Assembly: GCF_024055725.1 (NCBI RefSeq)
Contig: NZ_JAMXMX010000020.1
Span: forward strand, 1-64,000
Length of the DNA stretch: 64,000 nucleotides
DNA from: Actinoallomurus spadix
Lineage (GTDB): Bacteria; Actinomycetota; Actinomycetes; Streptosporangiales; Streptosporangiaceae
Reading direction: 5' to 3'
The notes under the pieces are model-generated. The model was given only the letters and a program-made list of their open reading frames with translations. It was not told the DNA's origin and searched no databases. Numbering within the stretch: position 1 is the first letter of the stretch; every line of letters starts with the position of its first letter. Below, piece by piece: positions 1 through 10,900 of this stretch. The position numbers and the translations under genes are program-made.

Positions 1-71
1 TCCGGGGAAACGGACCGGGAGCAATCCCGGCACCGCGCCCCGGGCCTACTCAGCGGTAACAGATTGTGAGG

Positions 72-1607
72 CTATTGGAGGAGGATCCGGTGGCGCAGGA
101 GACGGAAGCCTGCCCGGCCGTACATCTGCCTCTTGATTAGCTTCGTCTTGGTGTTGACGCCCTCGGTGCCGCCGTTGTGGTATTCGCTGGTCAGTGCGGC
201 ACGAACGGCGTCCTGGTCGAGTCGTAGACCGTGGATGAAGGAGTGGAGGCGCGGCAGGTCAGCCTCTTCGGCGGTGCCGATCCACTCCTCCAGCCGGTCC
301 CCGTTGTCGTCGGCGGGGGTGAGGAGCGGGGCGAAGGCGCGGACCAGTGAGGCGAGCTGGCTCATTTCCGGGCAGGCGTTGGTGGTTTTGTGGAGGAGTT
401 CCTGCTGGTCAGGCCTGAGGGTGTCCGGGCGGATGAGTAGCAGCCGGGACAGCCTGCGGGGTGAGAGGGCGGGCCGGTCGTCCTCGACGCGGCCTTGGGT
501 GATGTAGCGGTAGAGGAGGTTCTGGCTGCCGCAGTAGCCGCGTTCCCGGATTTCACGAAGAAGCTGAAGGACGGGGACCGCGGGGTCTTCGGCCCGGCGT
601 TTACGCAGGTACTCGCGGTAGGGATCGACAAGGGTAGGACGGTATTGCGGCGCCCGCCGCATCTGTTCGGGCTCGGCGACCCGCGCGTAACGCTTGACGG
701 TGTTCAGGGCGAGGTTCAGCCGCCGGGCGCACTCCAGAAGGCCGACGCCCGCATCGAGCAGGTCGTGGACCTGATGCCACCGGGCAAGGGTGGTGGTCTG
801 TCCGCCGTCGAGTTTGCGCACCCGGGAGGCGGTGGCCCAGCAGCCGCTGTGAACAGCCACTTCCTTACCGACGGCCTGGGCGAAGTTGTGCCAGATGTGC
901 CACCGATCGCCGACCTGAAGGGCATCGGGCAAGGCCTGGCGCACGGCTTCGGCATAGCCGGCGGCGCCATCACGGCAGACGATCTGAACGCCCGGATGCT
1001 CACGCAGCCAGGCTGTAAGGGTGTCGGACCTGCGGTCGGGCAGGACGTCGATCCGTCGGCGGGTCTCGGCGTCGATCAAGACGGTCGCGTAGGTCTGAGA
1101 GCGTCGCAGTGAGAAGTCATCCACGCCCAGCACCCGCGGCGTCGCCACCGCCGGCAGCGGGATCCGCAGCAGGGCCCGCAGTGCCGTGTGACGGGAGATC
1201 CGCACTCCCAGCGCCAAGAACACGCGGGCACTGGCCCGGCCTGCTAACTCCCGGGCCACCGCCCCGACCTGGGCTGCCAGGCGAACTGTCCGTCTTTGGT
1301 GACGTTCCAGCACCCCAGCGACCTGTTCCCGGAAGGTCCGCCGGGGGCACTGCCAGTCCCGGCAGACCAGCCGGCGCACTCGCACGTTCACCACGACCTG
1401 CCGCCCGTCGACGGGGACATCGGCCACGGTCCGTTCGCACCACGCATGAACATCGGCGGTCTCGAGCGCACATCCCGGGCACGGCACGGGCACCTGCGGG
1501 CTACGGGCCCGCACCCGGATTTGCTCGCCCTCGTCCGTCACATCGTCGATGACCAGGCCGGACAGGCCCGAAAACACCACCTCGACGAGCTGGTTGATCT
1601 CAAGCAT
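72..1607 (-). CDS. ISL3-family transposase
   Basis: A 511-residue DDE transposase of the ISL3 family. Near the N-terminus two Cys pairs (CPGC at 43-46, then C82 and C87) form the family's zinc-binding, DNA-recognition region. The RNase H-like catalytic core follows: GVDDFS gives the first Asp near 163, CRDGAAGY the second near 213, and the Glu lies in the C-terminal NGGTEGVNTKTK stretch. Length and C-terminus look complete for the family, so the gene may be functional. The start is the ATG beside the tandem repeat at 1643-1695, which is probably the right end of the element. I see no matching left inverted repeat between position 1 and the stop codon, so the left end is either outside the window or lost. 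Confidence 0.9.
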   Translation of the reverse strand: MLEINQLVEVVFSGLSGLVIDDVTDEGEQIRVRARSPQVPVPCPGCALETADVHAWCERTVADVPVDGRQVVVNVRVRRLVCRDWQCPRRTFREQVAGVLERHQRRTVRLAAQVGAVARELAGRASARVFLALGVRISRHTALRALLRIPLPAVATPRVLGVDDFSLRRSQTYATVLIDAETRRRIDVLPDRRSDTLTAWLREHPGVQIVCRDGAAGYAEAVRQALPDALQVGDRWHIWHNFAQAVGKEVAVHSGCWATASRVRKLDGGQTTTLARWHQVHDLLDAGVGLLECARRLNLALNTVKRYARVAEPEQMRRAPQYRPTLVDPYREYLRKRRAEDPAVPVLQLLREIRERGYCGSQNLLYRYITQGRVEDDRPALSPRRLSRLLLIRPDTLRPDQQELLHKTTNACPEMSQLASLVRAFAPLLTPADDNGDRLEEWIGTAEEADLPRLHSFIHGLRLDQDAVRAALTSEYHNGGTEGVNTKTKLIKRQMYGRAGFRLLRHRILLQ

Positions 1608-1642
1608 GCCTCAGCGTGACAGGGCAACACCTTCCGTTACCA

Positions 1643-1695
1643 CCGAAAGTGCGACAGAGCCGAAAGTGTGCGACAGAGCCGAAAGTGCGACAGAG
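1643..1695. repeat. Triplicated 17-19 bp motif at the right end of the ISL3 element
   Basis: Three direct copies of CCGAAAGTGCGACAGAG lie head to tail (1643-1659, 1660-1678 with a TG insertion, 1679-1695). Read on the other strand each unit begins CTCTGTCGCACTTTCGG, a plausible IS terminal inverted repeat just upstream of the transposase start. Triplication could come from repeated one-ended insertions or slippage, or the copies could be transposase-binding sites. Confidence 0.5.
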
Positions 1696-1803
1696 CCGTT
1701 AACTGGACACACCCCCACGAGGAGGACGACTCGATGTGATGGACAGAACTTTTTCCGCCGAACGTGCATCCAACCTCAAGAGACGAGCACGAAGGAGTTC
1801 CTG

Positions 1804-2604
1804 ATGCGGTTCGGATCGAGCATTGTGCAGCAGGAAGAGATACTCGACGAGATCAGGCGGCGATTGTCCGATGCCCTGCGTCCGGGCTGGTCCCGGGCGA
1901 GGTTCAGGTGGGTCGGAGTGGTCGGCGGCTCGATGTCGTCGCTGTCGGTCGTGGACGAGGAGGGGAACACCAGGGTCGAGGACCTCCCCGACGGGATCGG
2001 CTTGCTGTGCAGACGGTTGAAGGCGACGATGTACCGGCGGGGCGTGGGCACATGGTTCACCATGACGTATGAACTGTCCGCGGACGGCTCGTACAGGACC
2101 GGCTTCGACTACGAGGGTGAACCCGAGACCGGCGGGTTCGCGCCCGAGGATTACGCCAAGGAGATCACCCGCTTCCCCCGCGATCCGGAGCACATACCGG
2201 CCTGGCTGAGGAAGACCCTCGACCGGGTGCCCAACGTCTACATCGGGATCCATGCCGAACCAGGTGACCGGTACAAGGACGGTTACGGCCCCTGCCCCGA
2301 CGAGATCGCCTGGGCGTTCGTCAAGGAAGGCTGGCAGGCCGGGCACGGCGAATACGGCGGTGAGTTCGAGTTCAGCACGGACTGGGCGACACTGCGGACG
2401 CTGACCGATGACGGAGTGGTGCAACTGGCCGGGAAGATCTATCCCGACCGCTGGGACGACCTGATCGCGGTCTTGACCCGGCAGGGCTGGCGCTTCCGTG
2501 CCGCCCTTCACGACGGCGACGGCATCATCAAGCAGACTGATTCCTTCGCCGAGCCGTCCACTGCCGCACCGGGCAACGGTCACGCTGTCGGCCATGTCGC
2601 GTAG
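1804..2604 (+). CDS. YezG/DUF600-family immunity-type protein
   Basis: A 266-residue protein. Residues about 5-130 match the DUF600 (YezG) fold: an amphipathic N-terminal helix, a middle strand pair with GTWFTMTYELSADGSY, then GFDYEGEP. In Bacillus YezG is the antitoxin to the LXG nuclease YeeF, and related proteins are immunity proteins in polymorphic toxin systems. Residues about 150-255 form a second, unrecognised domain, making the protein longer than a single-domain YezG. The ATG at 1804 was chosen because AAGGAG lies 5 bases upstream and homology begins there; an upstream in-frame extension would run into the IS end. No toxin gene is recognisable beside it. It may be an orphan immunity gene left after IS insertion. 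Confidence 0.65.
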   Translation: MRFGSSIVQQEEILDEIRRRLSDALRPGWSRARFRWVGVVGGSMSSLSVVDEEGNTRVEDLPDGIGLLCRRLKATMYRRGVGTWFTMTYELSADGSYRTGFDYEGEPETGGFAPEDYAKEITRFPRDPEHIPAWLRKTLDRVPNVYIGIHAEPGDRYKDGYGPCPDEIAWAFVKEGWQAGHGEYGGEFEFSTDWATLRTLTDDGVVQLAGKIYPDRWDDLIAVLTRQGWRFRAALHDGDGIIKQTDSFAEPSTAAPGNGHAVGHVA

Positions 2605-2715
2605 GCGCTCGTTGGTGGTGTCGGGTTCTCGGGCCGCCCTCCGGATGATCAGGCCCTGGACGGCGGCCGGGTCGGAGGAAGTCCCTTATCAGCGCTGAGC
2701 GGGAGTATGGCGGCT

Positions 2716-5127
2716 CTACGAAAGCGCGGCACGCACCCCTTCGGCGAGCATCGCCGGCGGCCGCCCCGCCGCTTCGGCTCCGATCCACTCCGTGAGGTCC
2801 GCAGAGGCGTGGAGCTCACGGACACGGCGAGCCCCCGGGCCGAGAACGAGGCGCTCCATGCGCAGCCGGAAGGCGCGCTCGTTCCCCGGTTCCCCCACCA
2901 CGGCCTGGACCAGCGCCTCGATGGCCCCGGGCGACACGCTGACATCCGGCACCGACACCTTCGTCCACAGGTCCGCGGGTGCGCGAAGCGGGAGCCGAGC
3001 CGCGCGGCCGCCTTGGGCGTCCAGCAGCCACGGCAGGGGCGGGAAGAGCACCCCCGTCCAGTCGAGACCGCCGCGTGCGGGAGCACCGGCCGGTCTCCCA
3101 CCCGGTGGGCCCAGTGGGTCACGGGGGATGGTGGCGGGCGAGTCGTCGTACACCAGGGTCATGGCGGCCACCGGCTCGCCGGTCCGCCGGGTGATCTCCA
3201 CGCGGACCTGCCATCGGCCATCGCGGAAGGCCCCGTGACCCTCCTTGGTGATCGATACGTGGTCGCCTTCGATCGTGAGCCGGTCGAGTCTGATGCCGAT
3301 GTCACGGATCTCCGTCAGGTGCAGTCTCGGCCGGCCTGCGGGGACCACCCAGTGACCGGTCGCCACGCCGTACTCCAGGAGCACGCTGACGGGCAGCGCG
3401 TCTCGTCCGTCCACCCGGAACTCCGACAGGCAGGGATGGGCACCGGCGCGCAATCGGGTCGAGGAGCGTATCGAGCGGAACTCCTCATAAGACTCGACCT
3501 CTCCGAGGTAGTGCTCCAGGCTCACCAGGTGCTTCAGCCCGCGGAACCCGCGCAGGTCCCGTAGGCCGGCCAGCTGGGTCGGGAGAATGGCCTCCCCGAG
3601 ATCGCCGAGGAAGACGACCTCCTCGCGATGCGCGGCGCGAATCTCGTCGAGCCAGCGGCGTACGCCGTCGGTCGGATCCACCATCGAACCGTAGCGGGCC
3701 GCGGCCTCATGGTTCGGAACGTTGCCCAGGCCGTCCCACGTCGCCCAGCACAGAGTCTGCACCGGCACGTCCATCGCGTTGCGCGCCCACATTCCCAGAC
3801 GGGCCAGCCCGTCATTGGCTCCGGAGTACGCCACCTGGCCGACCATGCCTCCCACCCGCCCGGACACCGAGCCGACGTTGCACACCAGCCGCAGCGCGCC
3901 ACGTCGTCGCGGGGTGGAGGTCACCGCCCCGAGGAGGGTGGCGAAACCGTCGATCTTGACTTCCACGGAGCGCTGCACCTCCTCGATCGATCGCCTGTCG
4001 AAGCGCCGCCATTCGTCGGCCACGGCGTTGTGCACCACCATGGACGGGCCCGGTGTCAACGAGGCGACCAACGCCTCCACCTGCTCGGCGTCGGTGCAAT
4101 CACACCGCGCGTACTCCACCCGCAGGCCGGCCCGCGCGGCGTCCCTCAGATTGTGGTCGATCTCCCGCAAGTGCTCAACGCGCGCGAGGGTCTTGCGCAG
4201 GCGACCGAACTGCGCGCTGGTGGCCGCGCGTCCCAACTGTTCCTTCTTCCAGCGGGCGAACTGCTCGCCGTTCATGGACAGCCAGGGCTCCGTCGTAGGG
4301 AGCTCACCGCGGCCGGTGACGACAACACGGCAGCCGAAGGACTCGGCGAGCCCCCGGGCGACGGCGAAGCCGACTCCACGGGCACCGCCGCTGATCAGGA
4401 CGGTGTCTGCGGGCCCCAGGTCGATGGTCGGCGCGGGCACGTCCCGCGGTCCCGCGGTGAGGCCATGGCGCCGTCCCGCACGGTATCCGACCTCCACTCT
4501 GTCCCAGGCCGCGCACTCGCTCTCCACCGCCCGTGCGATCGCGGGGGCGGACGCGGTGTCCAGGTCCACGACCTTGATCCCGATGGCGGGGAGTTCGAAA
4601 CGGAGGCCCTTGGCGAGCCCAGCCCAGATCCCGCCGAGGGGCTGGGGAAGAGGGATCTCGTCGTAGCCCATGAGCCCGCCGAGATGGGTCACCGCGAGGT
4701 AGAAGTGGTGACCGTAACGTGGCTCACGCACCCAGGCGGGATACACGGACTGCAGCGCCGCCGTGGTGATGCGCAGGGGCTCACGCCAACACGAGTCCCC
4801 GAACCGGTACACCGTGCCCGTCAGGTTCAGGTCCACGATACCGTCCCAGGCGTGCGCGGCCGGCGGCGCCGAGGACCCGGAGTACGTCTCGGCCCGAGCG
4901 CCACGCGCCCGCAACGCCGAGACGACCTCGTCGATCAGCGTTGCCTCTTGCCCCAGCACGACAACGCGGCGCCCGGCCAGTGCAGAGCCGCCCACGGTAT
5001 CCACGGGCGGCACGGGTTCGGGAGCCCACATCAACCGTTGCAACGGATGAGTGGACGACCACGGTTCACAGACCGCGAAGTCAGGCCCTGCGGCCGCACC
5101 GTTCATGGGCTTGGTCATTGTGCTCAT
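2716..5127 (-). CDS. KR-DH polyketide synthase subunit (last gene of PKS operon)
   Basis: An 803-residue two-domain PKS protein. Residues about 30-220 look like the structural half of a ketoreductase. Residues 240-480 are the catalytic SDR domain with nucleotide motif SGGARGVG (246-253), NVGSVSG and the YSGAND catalytic Tyr (434). Residues 555-790 are a double-hotdog dehydratase: AGAHPCLSEF supplies the catalytic His (564) and PWLLDAQGG the partner Asp (703). It should reduce a beta-keto acyl-ACP and then dehydrate it. The ATG at 5127 overlaps the stop of the upstream KR-DH gene by 4 bases (ATGA), so translation is probably coupled. It has no carrier protein of its own and must act in trans with the AT-ACP protein. 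Product unknown. Confidence 0.85.
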   Translation of the reverse strand: MSTMTKPMNGAAAGPDFAVCEPWSSTHPLQRLMWAPEPVPPVDTVGGSALAGRRVVVLGQEATLIDEVVSALRARGARAETYSGSSAPPAAHAWDGIVDLNLTGTVYRFGDSCWREPLRITTAALQSVYPAWVREPRYGHHFYLAVTHLGGLMGYDEIPLPQPLGGIWAGLAKGLRFELPAIGIKVVDLDTASAPAIARAVESECAAWDRVEVGYRAGRRHGLTAGPRDVPAPTIDLGPADTVLISGGARGVGFAVARGLAESFGCRVVVTGRGELPTTEPWLSMNGEQFARWKKEQLGRAATSAQFGRLRKTLARVEHLREIDHNLRDAARAGLRVEYARCDCTDAEQVEALVASLTPGPSMVVHNAVADEWRRFDRRSIEEVQRSVEVKIDGFATLLGAVTSTPRRRGALRLVCNVGSVSGRVGGMVGQVAYSGANDGLARLGMWARNAMDVPVQTLCWATWDGLGNVPNHEAAARYGSMVDPTDGVRRWLDEIRAAHREEVVFLGDLGEAILPTQLAGLRDLRGFRGLKHLVSLEHYLGEVESYEEFRSIRSSTRLRAGAHPCLSEFRVDGRDALPVSVLLEYGVATGHWVVPAGRPRLHLTEIRDIGIRLDRLTIEGDHVSITKEGHGAFRDGRWQVRVEITRRTGEPVAAMTLVYDDSPATIPRDPLGPPGGRPAGAPARGGLDWTGVLFPPLPWLLDAQGGRAARLPLRAPADLWTKVSVPDVSVSPGAIEALVQAVVGEPGNERAFRLRMERLVLGPGARRVRELHASADLTEWIGAEAAGRPPAMLAEGVRAALS

Positions 5128-7973
5128 CTGTCTTGGGCCCTCGGCTCCCGCACGCCCGGGTACGTCTCCGTGACACGCTCCCGCCGGATGAACTCTCCGC
5201 TCTCCTGGTCGACGTAGCCGAGTATCTCCGCGCTGACGTCCTTGAGCTGGCAGATCATGCGACCGTCGGCATCCGCCGCCACCGACCGGTTCGGCGCGTC
5301 GGCGTCCCGTACGTCGATGTCGAGATGCCCCGGTACGGAGTACAACCACACGGCGGTGCCGGCACGGGCCAGCGCGCTGTCGGTGTGCCCGTCGTACACG
5401 TCGATGCGCCGCATCCCCAGAGGCGCCGCGATGGGGCTCCACCGGCTGGCGACCTTGCCGAAGGCCCCGACCTGGGCGAGCGCGTCCAGGCACACCGCGG
5501 GAACGAGCGTGTCGGGGAACCACCGGTCGATCTTTGAACGGTCCAGCGCCAGCCTTGCCCGGTTCCCCTGCGAGTGGAGCTCACCGTCGCGGGTGGAGGC
5601 GAAGGTACCGCTCAGCCTGACGACGCTTCCTTCGGCGTAGTAGGGGTTGCTCACCGGTTCGGAGGCGCTCTGCGGCCAGGGTTCCCACAACGGTGCGGGC
5701 AGCGGTTCGTCCCGCAGGTGCACCCGCATCGATCCGTGTACCCGGTCCTTCACCAGGACGCGGCCGTCGGGAGAGATGACATCGCTGAGGATACGGATCT
5801 CGATCACGGATTCGCGGTCATCGTGCGACAGCAGGCGGGCGGTGGTCCGCTTCGGCTCCTGACCGTCGGTGCCGTACACACGCAGGAAGCGCTCGAATCG
5901 GACGTCCTCGAACACCACCGGGACGCGATGGGGGACCAGTTCGACGGCGGCCTGGGCGCCGATCTCGACCATGAGCATTCCGGGCAGCGTCGGATGACCG
6001 CTTACCAGGTGGTCTTCCAGGTAACCGTCGCGAGCCAGGTCGAAGGCGCGCAGCACGGTGAGCGCCTCGGGCGAGCGGTCGACCACGTCATCGACGTAGC
6101 ACCTGCCGGTCCGCCCGCCGACGCCGGGTGGGTCCTGTGGCAGCGGGTCGCGTATGACCAGCTGGAACTGGTGCGGTCGCGTGTTCTGGAGCATTCGCAG
6201 CTCGTTGACGCCCAACAGCACGGTTCCCGGGACGTGCGGGTCCTGAGTGAGCTCGTTGAGGAAGTGGTCGATGGCCTCGGCGCTGGTCATGGGGGTGAGC
6301 TCGGCGTTCTCGGCCAGCTGCGATCGCATGAGCGGATCCGTGGCGAGGCCCGTCTCCCCCCACAAGCTCCAGCCGATGGTGTATTCGCGATGGCCGTTCG
6401 CCGTCGCGTCCATCGCGGCGCTCGTCAGAAAGTCGTTCGCGGCGCTGTAGTCGGTCTCGCCGCGCTGGCCGGCGAACCCCGTGGCGGACCCGGAGTTGCA
6501 CCACTCCCTCGGTGGCGACGTCGCGAAGGCACGCTTGAGGTTGGTGTAGGTGTCGAACTTCAGATCCCGAACCGCCTGGAAGTCCGCCAGCGACTTCTGC
6601 CGCACCGCCGCGGCCCGGTTGATCCCGGCGATGTTGAGTAGCAGGTCCACCTGGCCGTGCGCGGCCAGGATCGTCCCCACCGCGGCACTGACGGCGTCGG
6701 CGGCACGCAGGTCGCACTCGATGTAGGTGACGCGATCCGCACCACTGTGCCTCTGGAGGGCTGCCAGCGTGGCGTGCACCTCCCTGGCCTGCGCCATCCT
6801 GCGCCATTCGGCGTTCGCCTGCTTCACCGACACCCTGTCCGGGCCGGTGGAGCGAGCTCGCAGGAAGTCCCGCTTCCGGGCCGCGAACGACGCCTCGTCC
6901 TCCTCAAGCACCTCGGTGCCGTAAGAGGCGATCGGGTTGGAACCCAGGACGTATATTCGGGGGCCGAAGCGTTCGGCGAGTGCCTTGAGCATCTCGGCGC
7001 CGATGCCGCGGCCGCCACCCGCCGCCACCACCACCGAATCGCCGTTCAGCCGGTCCGCGCCGCGACGGGCCGGGCGACGTTCGGCGTGCTGAACGATCCG
7101 CCGGCCGTCCACGTAATACACGGCCGGAAGACGCTCGGCGGACTCGGCCTCCGCCCGCAGATCCGGCATGGCGACCGCCAGCCGGTCGGCGTCATGGGCA
7201 ACGGCCAGCACGCGGACTCCCGGCAGGTCCGCCGAGAGCGCCTTGGCCAGGCCGGTGAAAAGGCCGCTGTACGGATGCGGCACCGCCTCCGCCCCGACAC
7301 CGCGCAGCAGGACGATGAAGAAGGAGGAGTCCTCGTCCATCCATGCGGCGCATTCCCGCGCGGCGAGGAACGTGGCGTCGTGCAGGCGGAGCAGCCGGTG
7401 CGTGTCGGATGCGAGCGGCCGCGGGACGCCGAGGTCGACGACCACGCACACCTGGCGCGGCCGTGCCTCGGATAGCAGCTCGGCGATTCCGCTCTCCAAC
7501 TCTTCCAGCGGCGTCGATCGGCCACCGCGCCGGGCCGTCACCGCGCCGTCGATCTCGATGACCGTCGCGTCCTCCGGGACGCCGGCGCCGTCGAGCAGTG
7601 CGGCGTCCTCCGTGAGGACGACGGCGCCGGACTCGAACGACCAGTCCCGCTCGGTCCCCGGCGGGAGCGTGGTCGGCATCATCGTGATCACGTGGCGTTC
7701 CTGGGCATACGAGGAGGGCACGGTTGTGGCCGGATCGTGCTCCTCCCGTGCGGCCGAGCCGTCCGCGGCGGTCTGACCGTCGGTCGCCTCAGCGGTCCCG
7801 CCGGACGGCGCGTCGGGGCGTCGGAGCCGCAGGATCCGCTCGCCGCGACGGGCGTCGGGGCGCAGCCGCAGCTCCGTGCGGGGCCTGTCCCCCGTGAGGA
7901 AGGCGATGAGATCACGGCCGCCTTCACCACCGAGGAAGGTCGGATCGTGGGCGCCGAATGTGGATCGGCTCAT
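5124..7973 (-). CDS. KR-DH polyketide synthase subunit
   Basis: A 949-residue PKS protein. Residues 1-100 are a low-complexity lead whose first 30 residues (STFGAHDPTF...) may be the tail of the CLF-like domain encoded just upstream. A structural KR half covers about 105-300. The catalytic KR is at 313-560 with AAGGGRGIG, NSGSATG and ETDYSAAND (Tyr 509). A dehydratase-type hotdog region follows at about 640-900, with DGYLEDHLVSGHPTLPG near its start (His 655), a pattern like that of enediyne and PUFA synthase dehydratases. Both ends are ATGA overlaps with the neighbouring genes. Having two KR-DH proteins in one system suggests either different chain-length specificities or one reductive and one structural copy. 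The two proteins are clearly diverged, not a recent duplication. Confidence 0.85.
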   Translation of the reverse strand: MSRSTFGAHDPTFLGGEGGRDLIAFLTGDRPRTELRLRPDARRGERILRLRRPDAPSGGTAEATDGQTAADGSAAREEHDPATTVPSSYAQERHVITMMPTTLPPGTERDWSFESGAVVLTEDAALLDGAGVPEDATVIEIDGAVTARRGGRSTPLEELESGIAELLSEARPRQVCVVVDLGVPRPLASDTHRLLRLHDATFLAARECAAWMDEDSSFFIVLLRGVGAEAVPHPYSGLFTGLAKALSADLPGVRVLAVAHDADRLAVAMPDLRAEAESAERLPAVYYVDGRRIVQHAERRPARRGADRLNGDSVVVAAGGGRGIGAEMLKALAERFGPRIYVLGSNPIASYGTEVLEEDEASFAARKRDFLRARSTGPDRVSVKQANAEWRRMAQAREVHATLAALQRHSGADRVTYIECDLRAADAVSAAVGTILAAHGQVDLLLNIAGINRAAAVRQKSLADFQAVRDLKFDTYTNLKRAFATSPPREWCNSGSATGFAGQRGETDYSAANDFLTSAAMDATANGHREYTIGWSLWGETGLATDPLMRSQLAENAELTPMTSAEAIDHFLNELTQDPHVPGTVLLGVNELRMLQNTRPHQFQLVIRDPLPQDPPGVGGRTGRCYVDDVVDRSPEALTVLRAFDLARDGYLEDHLVSGHPTLPGMLMVEIGAQAAVELVPHRVPVVFEDVRFERFLRVYGTDGQEPKRTTARLLSHDDRESVIEIRILSDVISPDGRVLVKDRVHGSMRVHLRDEPLPAPLWEPWPQSASEPVSNPYYAEGSVVRLSGTFASTRDGELHSQGNRARLALDRSKIDRWFPDTLVPAVCLDALAQVGAFGKVASRWSPIAAPLGMRRIDVYDGHTDSALARAGTAVWLYSVPGHLDIDVRDADAPNRSVAADADGRMICQLKDVSAEILGYVDQESGEFIRRERVTETYPGVREPRAQDR

Positions 7974-10900
7974 CTTCCGTCACCACCCTGGGTCTTGTCG
8001 CGCTCGATGACGGCCAGCACCGGCAGGCCGTCCCGGTCGGCCACCGATCGCCTGGTCAGCACGAACAGGAAGGCGCCCTCGGAGACATCCCGGCCCTCGG
8101 GCTCCGACGACAGCATGCCGCCGATCGGATCGGCCCATTCCGGAAGGCTGTTACCGTTCACGCCCCCGACGAGGGCGATGTCCAGATCGTCGAACTCCAG
8201 ATAGCCGACGGCCACCTCGAACGCTTCGATCAGCGACGCCTCGCCCAGGTCGACCGTCATGTTCAGACCCCGCAGATCGAAGTAGTTCGAGATCCGGGAC
8301 GCGATGATGTTGGGCATCTCACCGGGAAAGGAGTCCTCGGTGGGAGCGGCGAGCAGATCGTCGACGGCGGACCGCAACCGGTAGGCGAACTTGGCCATCC
8401 CCGCACCGCCGGAGGTGGTCAGAACCTCCTCGATGGCGTCCATATGAGCCCGCATGTGGTACAGGTGCGCATGGCGGGTGAGGCCCATGTGACCCACCAG
8501 CACTCCCGCCCGCTCGCCCCGACGCAGGCATGCGTCATGGATCTCGGGAGCGAGGTCTTGCATGCACTCGACGAGCATGAGCTGGGCCCGGTCGAGGGTA
8601 CGAACCGTCGTCGGCGGCACTCTGAACCGCTGGAACGGGGGGGCCGGGTAGGCGTCCCCGAACGAGCGCGGTGGCGCTTCGCTGCCGCCGGCGGCCCACC
8701 GGGCGAGGTCTTCGGAGTCGCCCATCCCCGGAAGCCGACCGGACCATCCGATGATGACGATGTCATCACCGCGACGCCTGCCGTACCCGCCGCTCGACGG
8801 CACGTCCGGCCGGTACTCCCGCAGCAGGACATGGGCGTCGGTCCCACCGAATCCGAACCCCGAGACGGCGCCCAGCCGCGGAGCCTCCGCACGGTCGGCG
8901 GGCCATGCCACCGGCCTGTCCGGGATCACCAGGTTGGTCGTGTCCAGCTCGAAGGCGTCGGGCGCCGAGGAGAAACGGTACTGGGCCGGAATGACTTCGT
9001 ACCGCATCGCGAGGAGAAGGTGGATGACCGAGACGACGCCGGCGGTCCACCCGGTATGGCCGAACAGTGACTTGTTGGAGGTCACCGGAACGGGCCGGGA
9101 CCCGGCGTAGCAGGAACGCAGGGCGGCGAACTCGGCGACGTCGCCGGTCGGCGTTCCGGTCGCGTGCGCGATGATGCAGCTCACGTCCTCGGGGCGGGCT
9201 CCGGCCTTGGCCAGCGCCCGCTGCACCGCAAGACTCTGTCCGGCGCTGGACGGGGCATAGATGGCCTTGCCCTTGCCGTCCGCGGATAGGCCGATCCCGG
9301 CGATCGTCCCGTAGACCGTGTCGCCGTCGGCCAGGGCACGCGACAGCCGCTTGAGCACGATCAGTGCGGCCCCATCCGCGAACAGCACGCCGTCGGCGCC
9401 CTTGTCCAGCGAGCGCACCACCCCGCCCGTCGACAGCCCCTTGAGCTTGGAGAACAACACGGGGGTAGCGGAAATGACGGCGTGCGACCCGCCGCATAGC
9501 GCGATGTCCGCCTTGCCGGACACGATGTCCCGTACGCCGAGGTCGATCGCGTACAACGACGATGAGCAGGCGGTGTCGAGAACGTGGGTTCGCGAGTCAT
9601 CGGGAAGAATCCCCCGCATGGCGTCGGCGACGATCCGGTGGGGGGTGAACCCCTGTGGCCCGGCCGCTCCGCGCCGGAAACGCCGTCCTAGCGCCTCCTC
9701 GGCGCGGGCCGCGTCCGAGGGATCCACCCCCTCGGCCAGATCGCCGCGCAGCGCCCTTCGCACGGCGCCGACCACAAGGGCCTCATCGAGGTTCTGGCTG
9801 CTGTCCGGCGTGTAGCCGACGCTCAGGGAGAACCGATCTCCCGGGCGGGAGGCGACCGACTCCAGCGACTGGTAGAGGCTGTGCCGCAACCACACCATGG
9901 TGGGGTCGTACGCCGGGTCGTCGACGTCCATTTCGGCGCTCAGCCGGGGATGCGGGGTGAAATCGTATATGTAGCCGCTGTTGCGCTGGTAGGTCTTGTC
10001 CGGCGCCTGCGGATCGGGGTCGTAGTACTCGTCGACCGTCCAGCGCTCGGCCGGTGGCTCGACGAAGAGTTCGGCCCCCTGGTTCAGGAGGGTCCACAGC
10101 TGCTCGGGGGAGGAGGCTCCGGGAACGGCCAGCCCCATCCCGACGACGGCGACCGGATCGGAATCGTCGGGTACGACGGCGCCCGGCGCGGCCGGCGCGG
10201 CCGGGGCGGTGGGCGCCGCGGAGGTCACGGGAGCGTCGCCGGACGGCGGGACGGCGGGCGCCATCCGAGCGGCGGCGGCTCCGGCGGGCGTTCGGCCGGG
10301 CGCCGGTTCGGAATCCACCTCCGTTGCGAGTGTGTGCGGGTGGACCTGCGCCTGCGCATCGTTGCCGCGGTCATCAGAGATGGCCGCGAAGCTCTTAGGG
10401 GCCGACATGGCGGCGTTCCCGAGAGAGATGCCGCCATCGGCGAGGATGGTCTGCCCGGTGACCCACCCGGACTCGGGTGAGGCGAGGAAGACGATGACGT
10501 TGGCCAGGTCCTCCTCGGTGGCCAGCCGGCCCAGCGGCGTGTTGGCGATCGTGTTGGCCACCATGGCGTCGAAGCCGGGGAACAACCGCCCGGAGACGGT
10601 GTCGATCAGGCTGCAGGACGCGGTGTTCACCCTGATCCGGTCCGGCGCCAGCTCGACGGCGAGGTAACGCGTCGCGGCCTCCAGCGCCGCCTTCGACGTG
10701 CCGATGGCCAGATAGTTGTCCAGGACGTACGGCGCGCCGATCGACGACACGTTGACCACGGCCCCACCGCCGGCCTTGACCATCAACGGGTGCGCGGCGC
10801 GTGTGCACCACAGCGCTCCCTTGAGGTTGGTGTTCAACGCGCGGTCCAGGTCCTGTTCCGTCACGTTCGACAACGAGGCGAACGCGCCGGCCGCCGCGTT

